The notes under the pieces were generated by a model. It was given only the letters and a program-made list of their open reading frames with translations. It was not told the DNA's origin and ran no database searches. DNA of 64,000 nt from a virus: IMG/VR virus record IMGVR_UViG_3300042542_003815, positions 1 through 64,000 of that record, one strand, 5' to 3'. Made by a program: the position numbers and the translations under genes. Numbering within the stretch: the stretch's first letter is position 1; each line of letters opens with the position of its first letter. Positions 1 to 5,605 of this stretch are shown here, in pieces.

Positions 1-203
1 GGAACAAGTATGTTGTCATCGACCCCAAGTACTTCCGACCGAATGAAGTTCCTTTCCTTCTTGGTGACCCATCGAAGGCAAAACGAGTTCTTGGATGGAA
101 GCCCAAGGTGGATATGAAACTTCTTGCGAAGATCATGTATAAATATGATTCGGCATTACTCACTAAACAGATGCAAGGATCTGCGCCTGCTCTTGTTGAG
201 TGA
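1..203 (+). CDS. gmd: GDP-mannose 4,6-dehydratase, C-terminal end (partial)
   Basis: The frame is open from base 3 to a TGA at 201-203, and the 5' part lies outside the window. The 66 visible residues match the C-terminus of GDP-mannose 4,6-dehydratases: a DPKYFRPNEV segment followed by LLGDPSKAKRVLGWKPKV, the conserved tail of this short-chain dehydrogenase family. The enzyme converts GDP-mannose to GDP-4-keto-6-deoxymannose, the precursor of GDP-fucose and other deoxysugars. Phages, including marine T4-like ones, sometimes carry such nucleotide-sugar genes, which may alter host surface glycans or supply sugars for virion glycosylation. A minus-strand glycosyltransferase at 23634-24830 could be a partner, but that is inference. 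Tandem hairpins follow the stop. The family call is strong; whether the full gene is intact cannot be seen. Confidence 0.88.
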   Translation, partial: NKYVVIDPKYFRPNEVPFLLGDPSKAKRVLGWKPKVDMKLLAKIMYKYDSALLTKQMQGSAPALVE

Positions 204-215
204 CCAAAAATTTTA

Positions 216-292
216 CCTTGTCCAAGGCTCCAGACAAGGAGTGTAGAAGTGGGCCAGGGCTGTGAGGAGAAATCTTCACAGCCTTCTTTATT
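216..292 (+). terminator. Tandem hairpins; strong GNRA-capped terminator
   Basis: Two hairpins follow the gmd stop. The first (216-239) has a 7-bp stem CCTTGTC/GACAAGG. The second (258-283) has an 11-bp stem with one G-U pair and a GAAA tetraloop, followed by TTCTTTATTT, so it fits an intrinsic terminator. The 26 bases of the second hairpin recur exactly, in inverted orientation, at 4106-4131 behind the capsid gene. Confidence 0.75.
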
Positions 293-339
293 TGACAAGT
301 GACCGATAACCAAACCTCCAAAAATTTAGACATAGGGTA

Positions 340-367
340 TTGACAAAGGTGGGCAAGACGCTATACT
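340..367 (+). promoter_or_regulatory. Sigma70-type promoter of the structured RNA
   Basis: A consensus -35 TTGACA (340-345) and near-consensus -10 TATACT (362-367) are separated by 16 bases. The predicted start is about base 374. No start codon with a ribosome binding site follows closely, and the transcript would run to the strong terminator at 624-662. Confidence 0.7.
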
Positions 368-373
368 AGGGGT

Positions 374-662
374 GTGACGAAAAGGGTTCGCCCCTGCCAA
401 GGTTCGCCAAGGCTAGTCACCTTCGTTCGTGCGAAGTAAAATAGGCCATTAAGCACGAAGCGTTGACTGATATTCAGTCAGATGGCATCTGACGCTTGGG
501 AGTGTATTCTAGACTTCACTCTCTGGTGTAAAATCGGCAGTTGCAACTGCCGTCAGTCAGTTCCGTACTCGCACTACGGGGCAAAGAGCCGTAATTATAA
601 AGGGGTGGTGCGAGAATCCCGAGACCCCCTGCACAGCCGGAATTGTGCAGGGGGTTCTTTTT
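374..662 (+). ncRNA. Candidate structured non-coding RNA, about 290 nt
   Basis: This 500-base gap between genes is bounded by a good sigma70 promoter and a strong terminator and has no convincing ORF. The predicted transcript is dense in possible stems: GGG-UUCG-CCC (384-393); GCC-AA-GG-UUCG-CC-AA-GGC (396-413); CUUCG/CGAAG (421-436); a junction closed by AAGCGU/ACGCUU (458-463 with 492-497) holding GACUGA/UCAGUC (465-479) and AGAU/AUCU (480-490); GAGUG/CACUC (500-521); an 18-bp perfect palindrome (535-552); CCGUA/UACGG (563-579). The 7-nt loop CUCGCAC (568-574) of that last hairpin is fully complementary to GUGCGAG (608-614). That would form a pseudoknot, or a nested stem if UACGG instead pairs with CCGUA at 589-593. 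I see no tmRNA, RNase P, 6S or tRNA signature. The structures were paired by eye and the function is unknown. Confidence 0.6.
624..662 (+). terminator. Intrinsic terminator of the structured RNA
   Basis: A 12-bp stem (ACCCCCTGCACA, 624-635, with TGTGCAGGGGGT, 644-655) has an 8-base loop and is followed by TTCTTTTTA. It is a textbook rho-independent terminator and marks the 3' end of the candidate RNA. Confidence 0.88.
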
Positions 663-668
663 ATACTC

Positions 669-696
669 TTGACTTCCATCAAAAGCAGGATAAAAT
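669..696 (+). promoter_or_regulatory. Sigma70-type promoter giving a leaderless mRNA
   Basis: TTGACT (669-674), a 16-base spacer and TAAAAT (691-696) end only 6 bases before the ATG at 703. The predicted transcription start falls at or within a base of the A of the start codon. Confidence 0.6.
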
Positions 697-702
697 AGTC
701 AT

Positions 703-1125
703 ATGACACTTCCATACGAACAATACATTTCCATGGTGAACACAAGGAACTTTCTGCTTTCTCTCTGTGACCCTAGTCGCCCTGACTATGTTAAGAAAAT
801 TCCGAGTGCGGTACGAAAGAATGCAATTAGATTACTCAAGCACTTTCCCATGGAATATGATGCCAATAACATCATTTCAGACCATGTTGAAATCTCCCAT
901 ATGAGGTGCATGGATCCTTCCATGGGACAAGATGTTATCTACTACAGCGCAAGACACCTAGGTTGGGTTTGGAATCACAGTAGCGGTAAAGTTATGGGAC
1001 CGTTCTTTGATAAGAGGACTGCCATGGACAGTTACAGGAAGTCCCAAACGGAGGCGCAGGATGCCCTGTGTGAGGACGGGGATTCCATAGGGGGCAGCGG
1101 GTGGGTTCCCGCAGACGGCCTCTAG
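703..1125 (+). CDS. BPSL0761-like small protein
   Basis: This 140-aa protein has an N-terminal half that matches the BPSL0761 family pattern of small hypothetical proteins: MTLPYEQ, then TRNFLLSLCDPSRPDYV, then VRKNAIRLLKHFP. That family is widespread in proteobacteria and their phages and has no established function. The C-terminal half (about residues 65-140) is a separate segment with several Trp/Tyr residues and a glycine- and acid-rich tail; I do not recognise it. The ATG at 703 is preceded by an in-frame stop at 691-693 and by a promoter whose -10 box ends at 696, so the mRNA appears leaderless and no Shine-Dalgarno is present. A 6-bp hairpin follows the stop codon. It lies outside the late block and is probably expressed early. 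Confidence 0.7.
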   Translation: MTLPYEQYISMVNTRNFLLSLCDPSRPDYVKKIPSAVRKNAIRLLKHFPMEYDANNIISDHVEISHMRCMDPSMGQDVIYYSARHLGWVWNHSSGKVMGPFFDKRTAMDSYRKSQTEAQDALCEDGDSIGGSGWVPADGL

Positions 1126-1126
1126 G

Positions 1127-1145
1127 AGGCGGCTAGACCGCCTTT
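1127..1145 (+). terminator. Weak hairpin terminator candidate
   Basis: AGGCGG (1127-1132) pairs with CCGCCT (1138-1143) around a 5-base loop, followed by only a short T run. It sits directly behind the stop of the preceding gene. A weak or partial terminator is plausible. Confidence 0.4.
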
Positions 1146-1172
1146 GCGATTCAAAAATATTCCCTATAGGGC

Positions 1173-1201
1173 TTGACAAAAGGATTTATAATCGTTATAC
1201 T
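1173..1201 (+). promoter_or_regulatory. Sigma70-type promoter giving a leaderless GTG mRNA
   Basis: Consensus TTGACA (1173-1178), a 17-base spacer and TATACT (1196-1201). The -10 box ends 6 bases before the GTG start at 1208. Confidence 0.7.
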
Positions 1202-1207
1202 TGAACC

Positions 1208-1453
1208 GTGAACGGAACTTCCCCTAATCCTCGTTTGACTCCACAAGACTCAGGACTCGTTTCCCCTGACGGTAAGAAGCGAATTCGTATTTCTCCGTCT
1301 GATGACAACAATGAATTGGTTTCCGTCTTCGTTTGGCGTGGGAATAAGACCAGTGGCGTTTGGAACTACTACGCTACGATGTCCAAGACCTATGCCCGAA
1401 TGATGTGGAAAGAACTCATCCGTCAGGGATACGCCACCCTCAAGTTCAATTAG
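1208..1453 (+). CDS. Small phage protein of unknown function, GTG start
   Basis: This 81-aa protein has a charged N-terminus, a beta-rich centre (VSVFVWRGN, VWNYYATM) and a helical end (KTYARMMWKELIRQGY). I do not recognise a named family. The start is well constrained: the in-frame codon at 1202-1204 is TGA, so GTG at 1208 is the first possible start, and no ATG occurs in frame until about codon 58. A near-perfect promoter ends at 1201, so the mRNA should begin at or next to the GTG. The 3' end overlaps the convergent lipoprotein gene by 8 bases. Early expression is inferred from the promoter type. Confidence 0.65.
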   Translation: MNGTSPNPRLTPQDSGLVSPDGKKRIRISPSDDNNELVSVFVWRGNKTSGVWNYYATMSKTYARMMWKELIRQGYATLKFN

Positions 1454-1847
1454 TGATAGAACTTGTTTGAGTAGTTTCTGTCTTTTCCTGATCCTTCTTT
1501 TCGTCAGAATCCTTATCGGCCTTGGCTGATTCAGCCTTGGCCTTTTCTTCATTGGATTTGAGTTTTCTAAAAGCATTCGCTGCTTTAGTTCTCTCAAATT
1601 CGCATGTCTCACACACGAATGGTTTCTTAATCAATTCTCTCCAAGTCCAAGCACCTACTAAAAGAAGTACCGGAAAATACCAAGCAATCCATCCCCATCC
1701 AGTTTCAATTTTGTTATTGTCTTTAATCTGTTCCTTTAAACTCATCATGATTACAGAATCTTGTGAAACAGAGGGAATGATTTCAGGTGCTGTGCAGCAT
1801 GAGCCGAGCAGAAGAAGGGCGAAAAACGATAGTAGTTTGATGTTCAT
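1446..1847 (-). CDS. Membrane lipoprotein, possible lysis (spanin-like) protein
   Basis: This 133-aa protein starts with a lipoprotein signal (hydrophobic LLSFFALLLLGSC with candidate lipidated Cys17). It has a second hydrophobic segment at about residues 52-70 (WIAWYFPVLLLVGAW) and ends in a long Lys/Glu/Ser/Thr-rich charged tail. It is directly downstream of a three-helix holin-like gene on the same strand, 12 bases apart, so I infer a lysis cassette in which this protein could act on the outer membrane. A lipobox plus an internal membrane helix with a charged tail differs from classical o-spanins, and from u-spanins, where the helix is C-terminal. A conserved CETCEF pair of cysteines follows the helix. 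The ribosome binding site is AAGGA. Membrane association is likely; the spanin role is a guess. Confidence 0.55.
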   Translation of the reverse strand: MNIKLLSFFALLLLGSCCTAPEIIPSVSQDSVIMMSLKEQIKDNNKIETGWGWIAWYFPVLLLVGAWTWRELIKKPFVCETCEFERTKAANAFRKLKSNEEKAKAESAKADKDSDEKKDQEKTETTQTSSITN

Positions 1848-1859
1848 GTTTTTATTTCC

Positions 1860-2297
1860 TTAATTTTTATTCGCCGCAGCAGCAGATCCAAAGTAGAACC
1901 CAACAATACTGACTAGAATTTGTCTAGTCTCAGATGCATATACAAATCCATTCACCTCAACAAAATACTTTTTCGCTGAAGATGGGATAAGACCGAAAAG
2001 TTTTTCTGATGTAGTTGTGTCTACTTCTACAAATGTTGGGACACCGAAGAACGGAAGAATAAATGGTGCCAGTAAAGTTCCAAACAGTACAGACAAAACA
2101 ATCAACTGTCTGACTCCCTTGCCCACATCAATAGGAACTCTTTCCGCCGCTTTATCTTGGTTTTCTGTTGTTCTCTTATTGGCATCCATAAGTCGAACAA
2201 ACATTTCTTTCTGATCTTGTGCCCGTTGGGCCATATATCGAAAGATAAACCCGACAGCAGATCCGGCGATCAATGATATGAGTTCAGGTGCGAACAT
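1860..2297 (-). CDS. Putative three-helix holin
   Basis: This 145-aa protein has three predicted membrane segments: about residues 5-23 (ISLIAGSAVGFIFRYM), 65-86 (LIVLSVLFGTLLAPFILPFF) and 127-142 (ILVSIVGFYFGSAAA). A charged amphipathic linker, rich in Asp, Arg, Lys and Glu, separates the first two. Length and topology fit the three-transmembrane holin families found in phages and gene-transfer agents, which permeabilise the inner membrane at the end of infection. The lipoprotein gene downstream supports a lysis role. A GGAAAGG ribosome binding site precedes the ATG, and an ATAAATA late box lies 36 bases upstream, as expected for late expression. No endolysin gene is visible in the window. 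Confidence 0.6.
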   Translation of the reverse strand: MFAPELISLIAGSAVGFIFRYMAQRAQDQKEMFVRLMDANKRTTENQDKAAERVPIDVGKGVRQLIVLSVLFGTLLAPFILPFFGVPTFVEVDTTTSEKLFGLIPSSAKKYFVEVNGFVYASETRQILVSIVGFYFGSAAAANKN

Positions 2298-2333
2298 ACA
2301 TAACCTTTCCGTAAAGAATCAATACCACTTAAA

Positions 2334-2340
2334 TATTTAT
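2334..2340 (-). promoter_or_regulatory. Late promoter box (ATAAATA) before holin
   Basis: ATAAATA on the minus strand, matching the T4-type late -10 element, 36 bases upstream of the holin-like start. Confidence 0.45.
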
Positions 2341-2422
2341 GAATCTTAATTCTTGCATTGCAGAAAAGAAAGTATTGGAACTTTTAAAGTTATAGTTGAT
2401 TGTCTGTTGTATAAACACTATC

Positions 2423-2632
2423 ATGTCAGAAACAAACTCCCCAAATAGAAAGCACATTAGAACGGCAACATACAAGTTAGGCCGTGAGTTTGTTCCTGAA
2501 GTCTTTTACAGGATATGCAAGATAGAAGTAGATCTTGCAAAGTCTCAAGGATGGGATAAAGTCCTAGTCAGTTTGGAGCATAGAGAGGGCATTCTAACGC
2601 TTCATTTATTCGGAGAAAAAAAGAATGGATGA
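2423..2632 (+). CDS. Small hypothetical protein
   Basis: This 69-aa protein from ATG 2423 has no family I recognise. It reads as an alpha/beta mini-domain: a helix containing LGREFVPEVFYRICKIEVD, then a strand-turn-strand end (KVLVSLEHREGILTLHLF). The frame extends upstream to a TTG at 2396, but the ATG is preferred because a TATAAA (2410-2415) ends 7 bases before it, the leaderless spacing seen elsewhere in this genome. A matching -35 is poor, so this promoter is tentative. The 3' end overlaps the next gene by 8 bases, suggesting translational coupling. Confidence 0.55.
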   Translation: MSETNSPNRKHIRTATYKLGREFVPEVFYRICKIEVDLAKSQGWDKVLVSLEHREGILTLHLFGEKKNG

Positions 2633-2897
2633 TAAATCCTTGTTACAATTATTTGAGTGGTTTAGATCACTACCAATCAAGGAGAGAGAGGAAAAAATAT
2701 TATCAATGAAGCAATTCTATGAAAAGAATACTCTAGAACTCGTCAAGACTATGAAAAAGTTAGGACGAATTGAAAATTGTCCAAATGACATCTTGGACAA
2801 TGCTAAAAATATTGTCGCAAACAACATAAAAATCGTCAATTCATTGGATGAATTCTTACCGAAAGTTTCAAATGCCGAGAAGACAGACGATAATTAA
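2625..2897 (+). CDS. Small helical hypothetical protein
   Basis: This 90-aa, highly charged protein is predicted to be mostly alpha-helical. It contains LLQLFEWFRSLPIKEREEKI, a Lys/Glu-rich middle and an acidic tail. No known domain is recognised. The ATG overlaps the end of the preceding gene by 8 bases, so the two are probably co-translated. It is one of three short plus-strand ORFs wedged between the lysis-like pair and the late structural block. Confidence 0.55.
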   Translation: MDDKSLLQLFEWFRSLPIKEREEKILSMKQFYEKNTLELVKTMKKLGRIENCPNDILDNAKNIVANNIKIVNSLDEFLPKVSNAEKTDDN

Positions 2898-2982
2898 ACC
2901 GCAAAAACCGAAGAAATCTATAAGAGCAAATGATGGTAGATTAAAGGGATCTGCTAAAAATCCAAGAAAACCAAAGCCTTAA
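2872..2982 (+). CDS. Candidate 36-aa basic peptide
   Basis: An ATG at 2872 opens a 36-codon frame ending TAA at 2980-2982. The peptide starts MPRRQTIIKPQKPKKS and ends NPRKPKP; it is dominated by Lys, Arg and Pro and has only one acidic residue. It overlaps the end of the preceding gene by 26 bases. Its stop interlocks with the stop of the convergent gene at 2979, so between these genes there is no non-coding gap. A nucleic-acid-binding role would fit the composition but is unproven. The ribosome binding site is weak, so this may be chance. Confidence 0.35.
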   Translation: MPRRQTIIKPQKPKKSIRANDGRLKGSAKNPRKPKP

Positions 2983-3521
2983 AGGGTTTGAACGGTAAAT
3001 GTGTCGTAGACGAATGACACTGTTGCAGTAAGCACAGGGGGATCTGCATCACTATTTGATAGTGTAAAACCAGATAAAACAGTTGGAATCAAATTTCTAA
3101 ATGTGATCATCTGCAATGGAACCTTGGAGTTGTTCAGTAACAGTATTTGCCCATCCCCTAATCCAAGTTCGTTCTCAGGTTTAATTTCTTGAAAATCTCT
3201 GTATGGGCTTCCAGATCTAATCCACTTGACCATTTCCATGTAGTTTTTAAAGTCTTCTGATATGATGAATCTTATAGACATGTCTGTTGATGATTTTGCA
3301 CCAGGAAGTTTTAAAGGTGCTGCGGTAATATAATCGTATGACAGCGGATTTGAGTTGCTTGTCGGTGTTGTTATCGATGTGCAAAAATAAGTCACATTCG
3401 GAACTTTGATCAGTGAAAATCTAAAATTTGTCGTGAGAGCAGCATTTTTATTGATCGGTTGACCATTTAATCTTCCAAATCTCTCGTAATCTCCGGTCAA
3501 ACTATAATTGTTTATTGACAT
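2979..3521 (-). CDS. Tail-tube-fold structural protein, copy 2
   Basis: This 180-aa protein belongs to the gp19-like tail-tube fold group common in marine T4-like phages. The pattern is NFRFSLIKVPNVTYFCTSI near the N-terminus, LPGAKSSTDMSIRFIISEDF in the middle, a helix with YMEMVKWIRS, and a final beta segment ATVSFVYDTFTV. It resembles the upstream gene (3521-4078) in length and motif order and the two overlap by one base (TGATG), so they look like a tandem duplication. The product is probably a minor tube or completion component. Being the last gene of the 45-kb late block, it ends convergently with the small ORFs. Assigning it to T4 gp3 is not supported by anything visible. Confidence 0.6.
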   Translation of the reverse strand: MSINNYSLTGDYERFGRLNGQPINKNAALTTNFRFSLIKVPNVTYFCTSITTPTSNSNPLSYDYITAAPLKLPGAKSSTDMSIRFIISEDFKNYMEMVKWIRSGSPYRDFQEIKPENELGLGDGQILLLNNSKVPLQMITFRNLIPTVLSGFTLSNSDADPPVLTATVSFVYDTFTVQTL

Positions 3522-4078
3522 CAGATTGTTTCCAAATCATATGTACTGAATTGAAATGTTGCTGTCGCCGTAGCAACAGGAGTATCTGTTAATCCGTTAT
3601 TATACTCAATGTTAGTAAGATTAGTAATAAAAAGACCGTTTAGTGTAAATCTTGCGATTGGATTTTTCTTATTTGACAGTATGAGTAAATAACCAACATT
3701 ACTTAGTTGTTTAAAATCATCTCCAGTTTTGAAAAAATCTTCCCACACCAAAGATGTTTTAAACCAGTCTTCTGCTTGTTTATAATTAGAGTAATTTTCA
3801 TTAACTATGAATTTAACAGTCATATCTCCGTGTGTGACTTTGTTCCCATAAAATTTAAGAGTCGGTGCAAATCTTGCGGGAAGTCTGATAGCATCACACG
3901 AAAAATCAGGAAACACAACCTCAGTGCAAAAATAAACTGCCTCACTGACTCTTGGAATTGTTAAATGAAAATTGGTGGCGTATGCAAAATTTGTATTTAA
4001 TGGAATTCTTCTTGAATCAACAGAACCATCAAGAATGAGTTCGGGAACAATTTTTTTCTTGTAATCATAGGGTGTCAT
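3521..4078 (-). CDS. Tail-tube-fold structural protein, copy 1
   Basis: This 185-aa protein has the gp19-type signature: NFHLTIPRVSEAVYFCTEV, GDMTVKFIVNENYSNY, a helix with AEDWFKTSL, and a C-terminal strand VATATATFQFSTYDL. It is paralogous to the next gene downstream, with an extended N-terminus. It sits after the capsid gene, separated by a terminator hairpin. It has its own late box CTAAATA (4085-4091), placed 6 bases before the ATG, which would give an almost leaderless mRNA. This arrangement decouples it from capsid transcription. It is likely a virion tube-like or connector component. Confidence 0.6.
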   Translation of the reverse strand: MTPYDYKKKIVPELILDGSVDSRRIPLNTNFAYATNFHLTIPRVSEAVYFCTEVVFPDFSCDAIRLPARFAPTLKFYGNKVTHGDMTVKFIVNENYSNYKQAEDWFKTSLVWEDFFKTGDDFKQLSNVGYLLILSNKKNPIARFTLNGLFITNLTNIEYNNGLTDTPVATATATFQFSTYDLETI

Positions 4079-4084
4079 TTTAAG

Positions 4085-4091
4085 TATTTAG
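4085..4091 (-). promoter_or_regulatory. Late promoter box (CTAAATA), near-leaderless
   Basis: CTAAATA on the minus strand ends 6 bases before the ATG at 4078. T4 late promoters initiate about 6 bases after this box, so the transcript would begin at or next to the start codon. Confidence 0.6.
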
Positions 4092-4095
4092 AATC

Positions 4096-4132
4096 AAATG
4101 AAAAGGGCTGTGAAGATTTCTCCTCACAGCCC
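4096..4132 (-). terminator. Capsid-gene terminator, inverted copy of the 258 hairpin
   Basis: On the minus strand an 11-bp stem with one G-U pair and a GAAA loop (4106-4131, extended by an outer G-C pair at 4105/4132) is followed by CTTTTCATTT. The 26 bases are the exact reverse complement of the plus-strand hairpin at 258-283. It would end gp23 transcripts. Confidence 0.75.
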
Positions 4133-4171
4133 CTAGCGAAATTCCCTGTGAAACAGGGTGACCTTAACCGA

Positions 4172-5539
4172 TCAGAACAGGTTCGTGACCTTCACGATAC
4201 GGTAGTAGCAGTTAGACCGCTTTGCTCCTGCGGCAGTCGGATCCGTAACCGATACTCCACCCGAGATCGTGGCGAACGGGTTGTTCACCAGACCGTAACG
4301 GGTCTTGAAGCCGATCTTCGGTTGGAATGACTGCTCACCGACAGCACGGACCATTTGCAGAGGAACATACGGGCAGTAGAACATACCTGCGTCATATGCC
4401 GACGATCCCTTATAACCAACCATGAAGAAGTCATGGGCAGTTGTCATCGATGCATAGGGATCGATGTACACACGGAGGCGACCGTTCAGCACACCAGCGA
4501 AGGTGTTGCCCGTGTCATCCACATTCAGGTTCGTTGAGAGAGCCGGTGCATAGTCGAGGATGCCTGCCATGCTGAGTGCCGAGGCAACATCTGCCGAGCA
4601 AAGGACGAAGTTGCCCTTGCCACGACGAGTTTCCTTAGCAATCATGTTGCATTCACGCTCAATCTGATACAGCAGACCCTTGAACTTTTCAACGCTCCAA
4701 CGACCGTTTGAGTCAACATTCAAGTCAAACACACCAGCGGTTTGAGTGGTTCCCGAACGGGCACCCAACTTAGCGGTTTGATACAGAGTGCGAACAACTT
4801 CACGGTTGATTTCAGCGAGGATTTCGCTCGACAGAATGTTGGCAAGTTCGGTTTCAGCGTCGAGACCGTGGATTGCCTTCAAGTCTTGTGCGAGTTCCAT
4901 CGTGTACTCAGCCTTCAGAGCACGGGTCTTTGCTTCGACCGTGGTCTTTTCGATGCTGAATGCCATCTGCGGGAACGGGTTGTTAGCCGAATCACCAAGG
5001 GCTTCGCCGTTGACCGTGGGGTAACCACGACCACCGTATGCGTTGCCGTTTGGCTTCGTAGGACCGTTTGCAGTTTCGAACGGATCAACGCCCGACGAGT
5101 TTGCAGCGAAAGTCGAAGTGTCATAGACACCATCGGCAGTCGTACCCGTTGAGCCTGAGCCACCGAAGCCCGTATCTGCTTCTTGATACAGAGCCTCAGG
5201 ACCAGTCTGGTTGATGTAGCGGCTACGCATGGCGAAGATAAGGCCAGTCGGTCCACTCATCGGCTGAACGCCACAGATATCATAGGCGATCAGGTTCGGC
5301 ATTGCCCGACGAACGAGCGAGATAAGGATCGGATCCCAACGAGACACATTTGATGTGGTCGGGCCGTCTAGGTTTGCCGAGAAGTTAGTCGGGGCCGATT
5401 CCCTGAGGTGTTGCTCCTGGTTTTCCAGTAGCATGGTTGTTACTGCTCTCTTGTAAGCATCCTTGATTTCTGGTAGTTCGGGGTGCTCCAAGATTGGCTT
5501 CCACTTCTTTTGAAGTGCTTCTGAAATGGTTAGATCCAT
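4172..5539 (-). CDS. gp23: Major capsid protein gp23
   Basis: This 455-aa protein is clearly T4-type gp23, the HK97-fold subunit of the head hexamers (T4: 521 aa). Diagnostic segments include RRAMPNLIAYDICGVQPM near residue 80, the AMRSRY segment just after it, a central helix TRALKAEYTMELAQDLKAIH, and a C-terminal FQPKIGFKTRYGLVNNPFA. The N-terminal segment of about 65 residues would be the propeptide removed by the gp21 protease. Base composition is visibly more GC-rich than neighbouring genes, consistent with codon optimisation of a very highly expressed protein. It has an ATAAATA late box 42 bases upstream, a strong AAGGAG site, and a private terminator. No separate vertex protein gp24 is seen. 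Confidence 0.97.
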   Translation of the reverse strand: MDLTISEALQKKWKPILEHPELPEIKDAYKRAVTTMLLENQEQHLRESAPTNFSANLDGPTTSNVSRWDPILISLVRRAMPNLIAYDICGVQPMSGPTGLIFAMRSRYINQTGPEALYQEADTGFGGSGSTGTTADGVYDTSTFAANSSGVDPFETANGPTKPNGNAYGGRGYPTVNGEALGDSANNPFPQMAFSIEKTTVEAKTRALKAEYTMELAQDLKAIHGLDAETELANILSSEILAEINREVVRTLYQTAKLGARSGTTQTAGVFDLNVDSNGRWSVEKFKGLLYQIERECNMIAKETRRGKGNFVLCSADVASALSMAGILDYAPALSTNLNVDDTGNTFAGVLNGRLRVYIDPYASMTTAHDFFMVGYKGSSAYDAGMFYCPYVPLQMVRAVGEQSFQPKIGFKTRYGLVNNPFATISGGVSVTDPTAAGAKRSNCYYRIVKVTNLF

Positions 5540-5581
5540 TTGTAATTTCTCCTTAATTGAGTACTCTTTTAGTACGGTTTT

Positions 5582-5588
5582 TATTTAT
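5582..5588 (-). promoter_or_regulatory. Late promoter box of gp23 (ATAAATA)
   Basis: Minus-strand GATAAATA upstream of the capsid gene. The leader of about 40 bases contains a small GTACT/AGTAC hairpin and an AAGGAG ribosome binding site. Confidence 0.65.
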
Positions 5589-5605
5589 CGAATCTATCTT
5601 TTTGG

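Noticed and set aside
374-662. tmRNA, RNase P RNA, 6S RNA or tRNA identity for the candidate RNA
   Set aside because: No tRNA-like acceptor with CCA, no conserved RNase P core motifs and no long central bubble were found by eye.
482-706. Plus-strand 74-codon frame across the structured RNA
   Set aside because: Low-quality protein with no Shine-Dalgarno. It runs through the terminator hairpin and into the next gene's start; the frame is explained by RNA structure and chance.
2396-2422. TTG start for the 2632 gene
   Set aside because: No Shine-Dalgarno, and it adds residues (IVCCINTI) unlike the rest; ATG 2423 fits the local -10 spacing.
4742-5152. Plus-strand open frame of 136 codons opposite gp23
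   Set aside because: A shadow of the GC-richer capsid gene. No promoter, ribosome binding site or protein-like composition.
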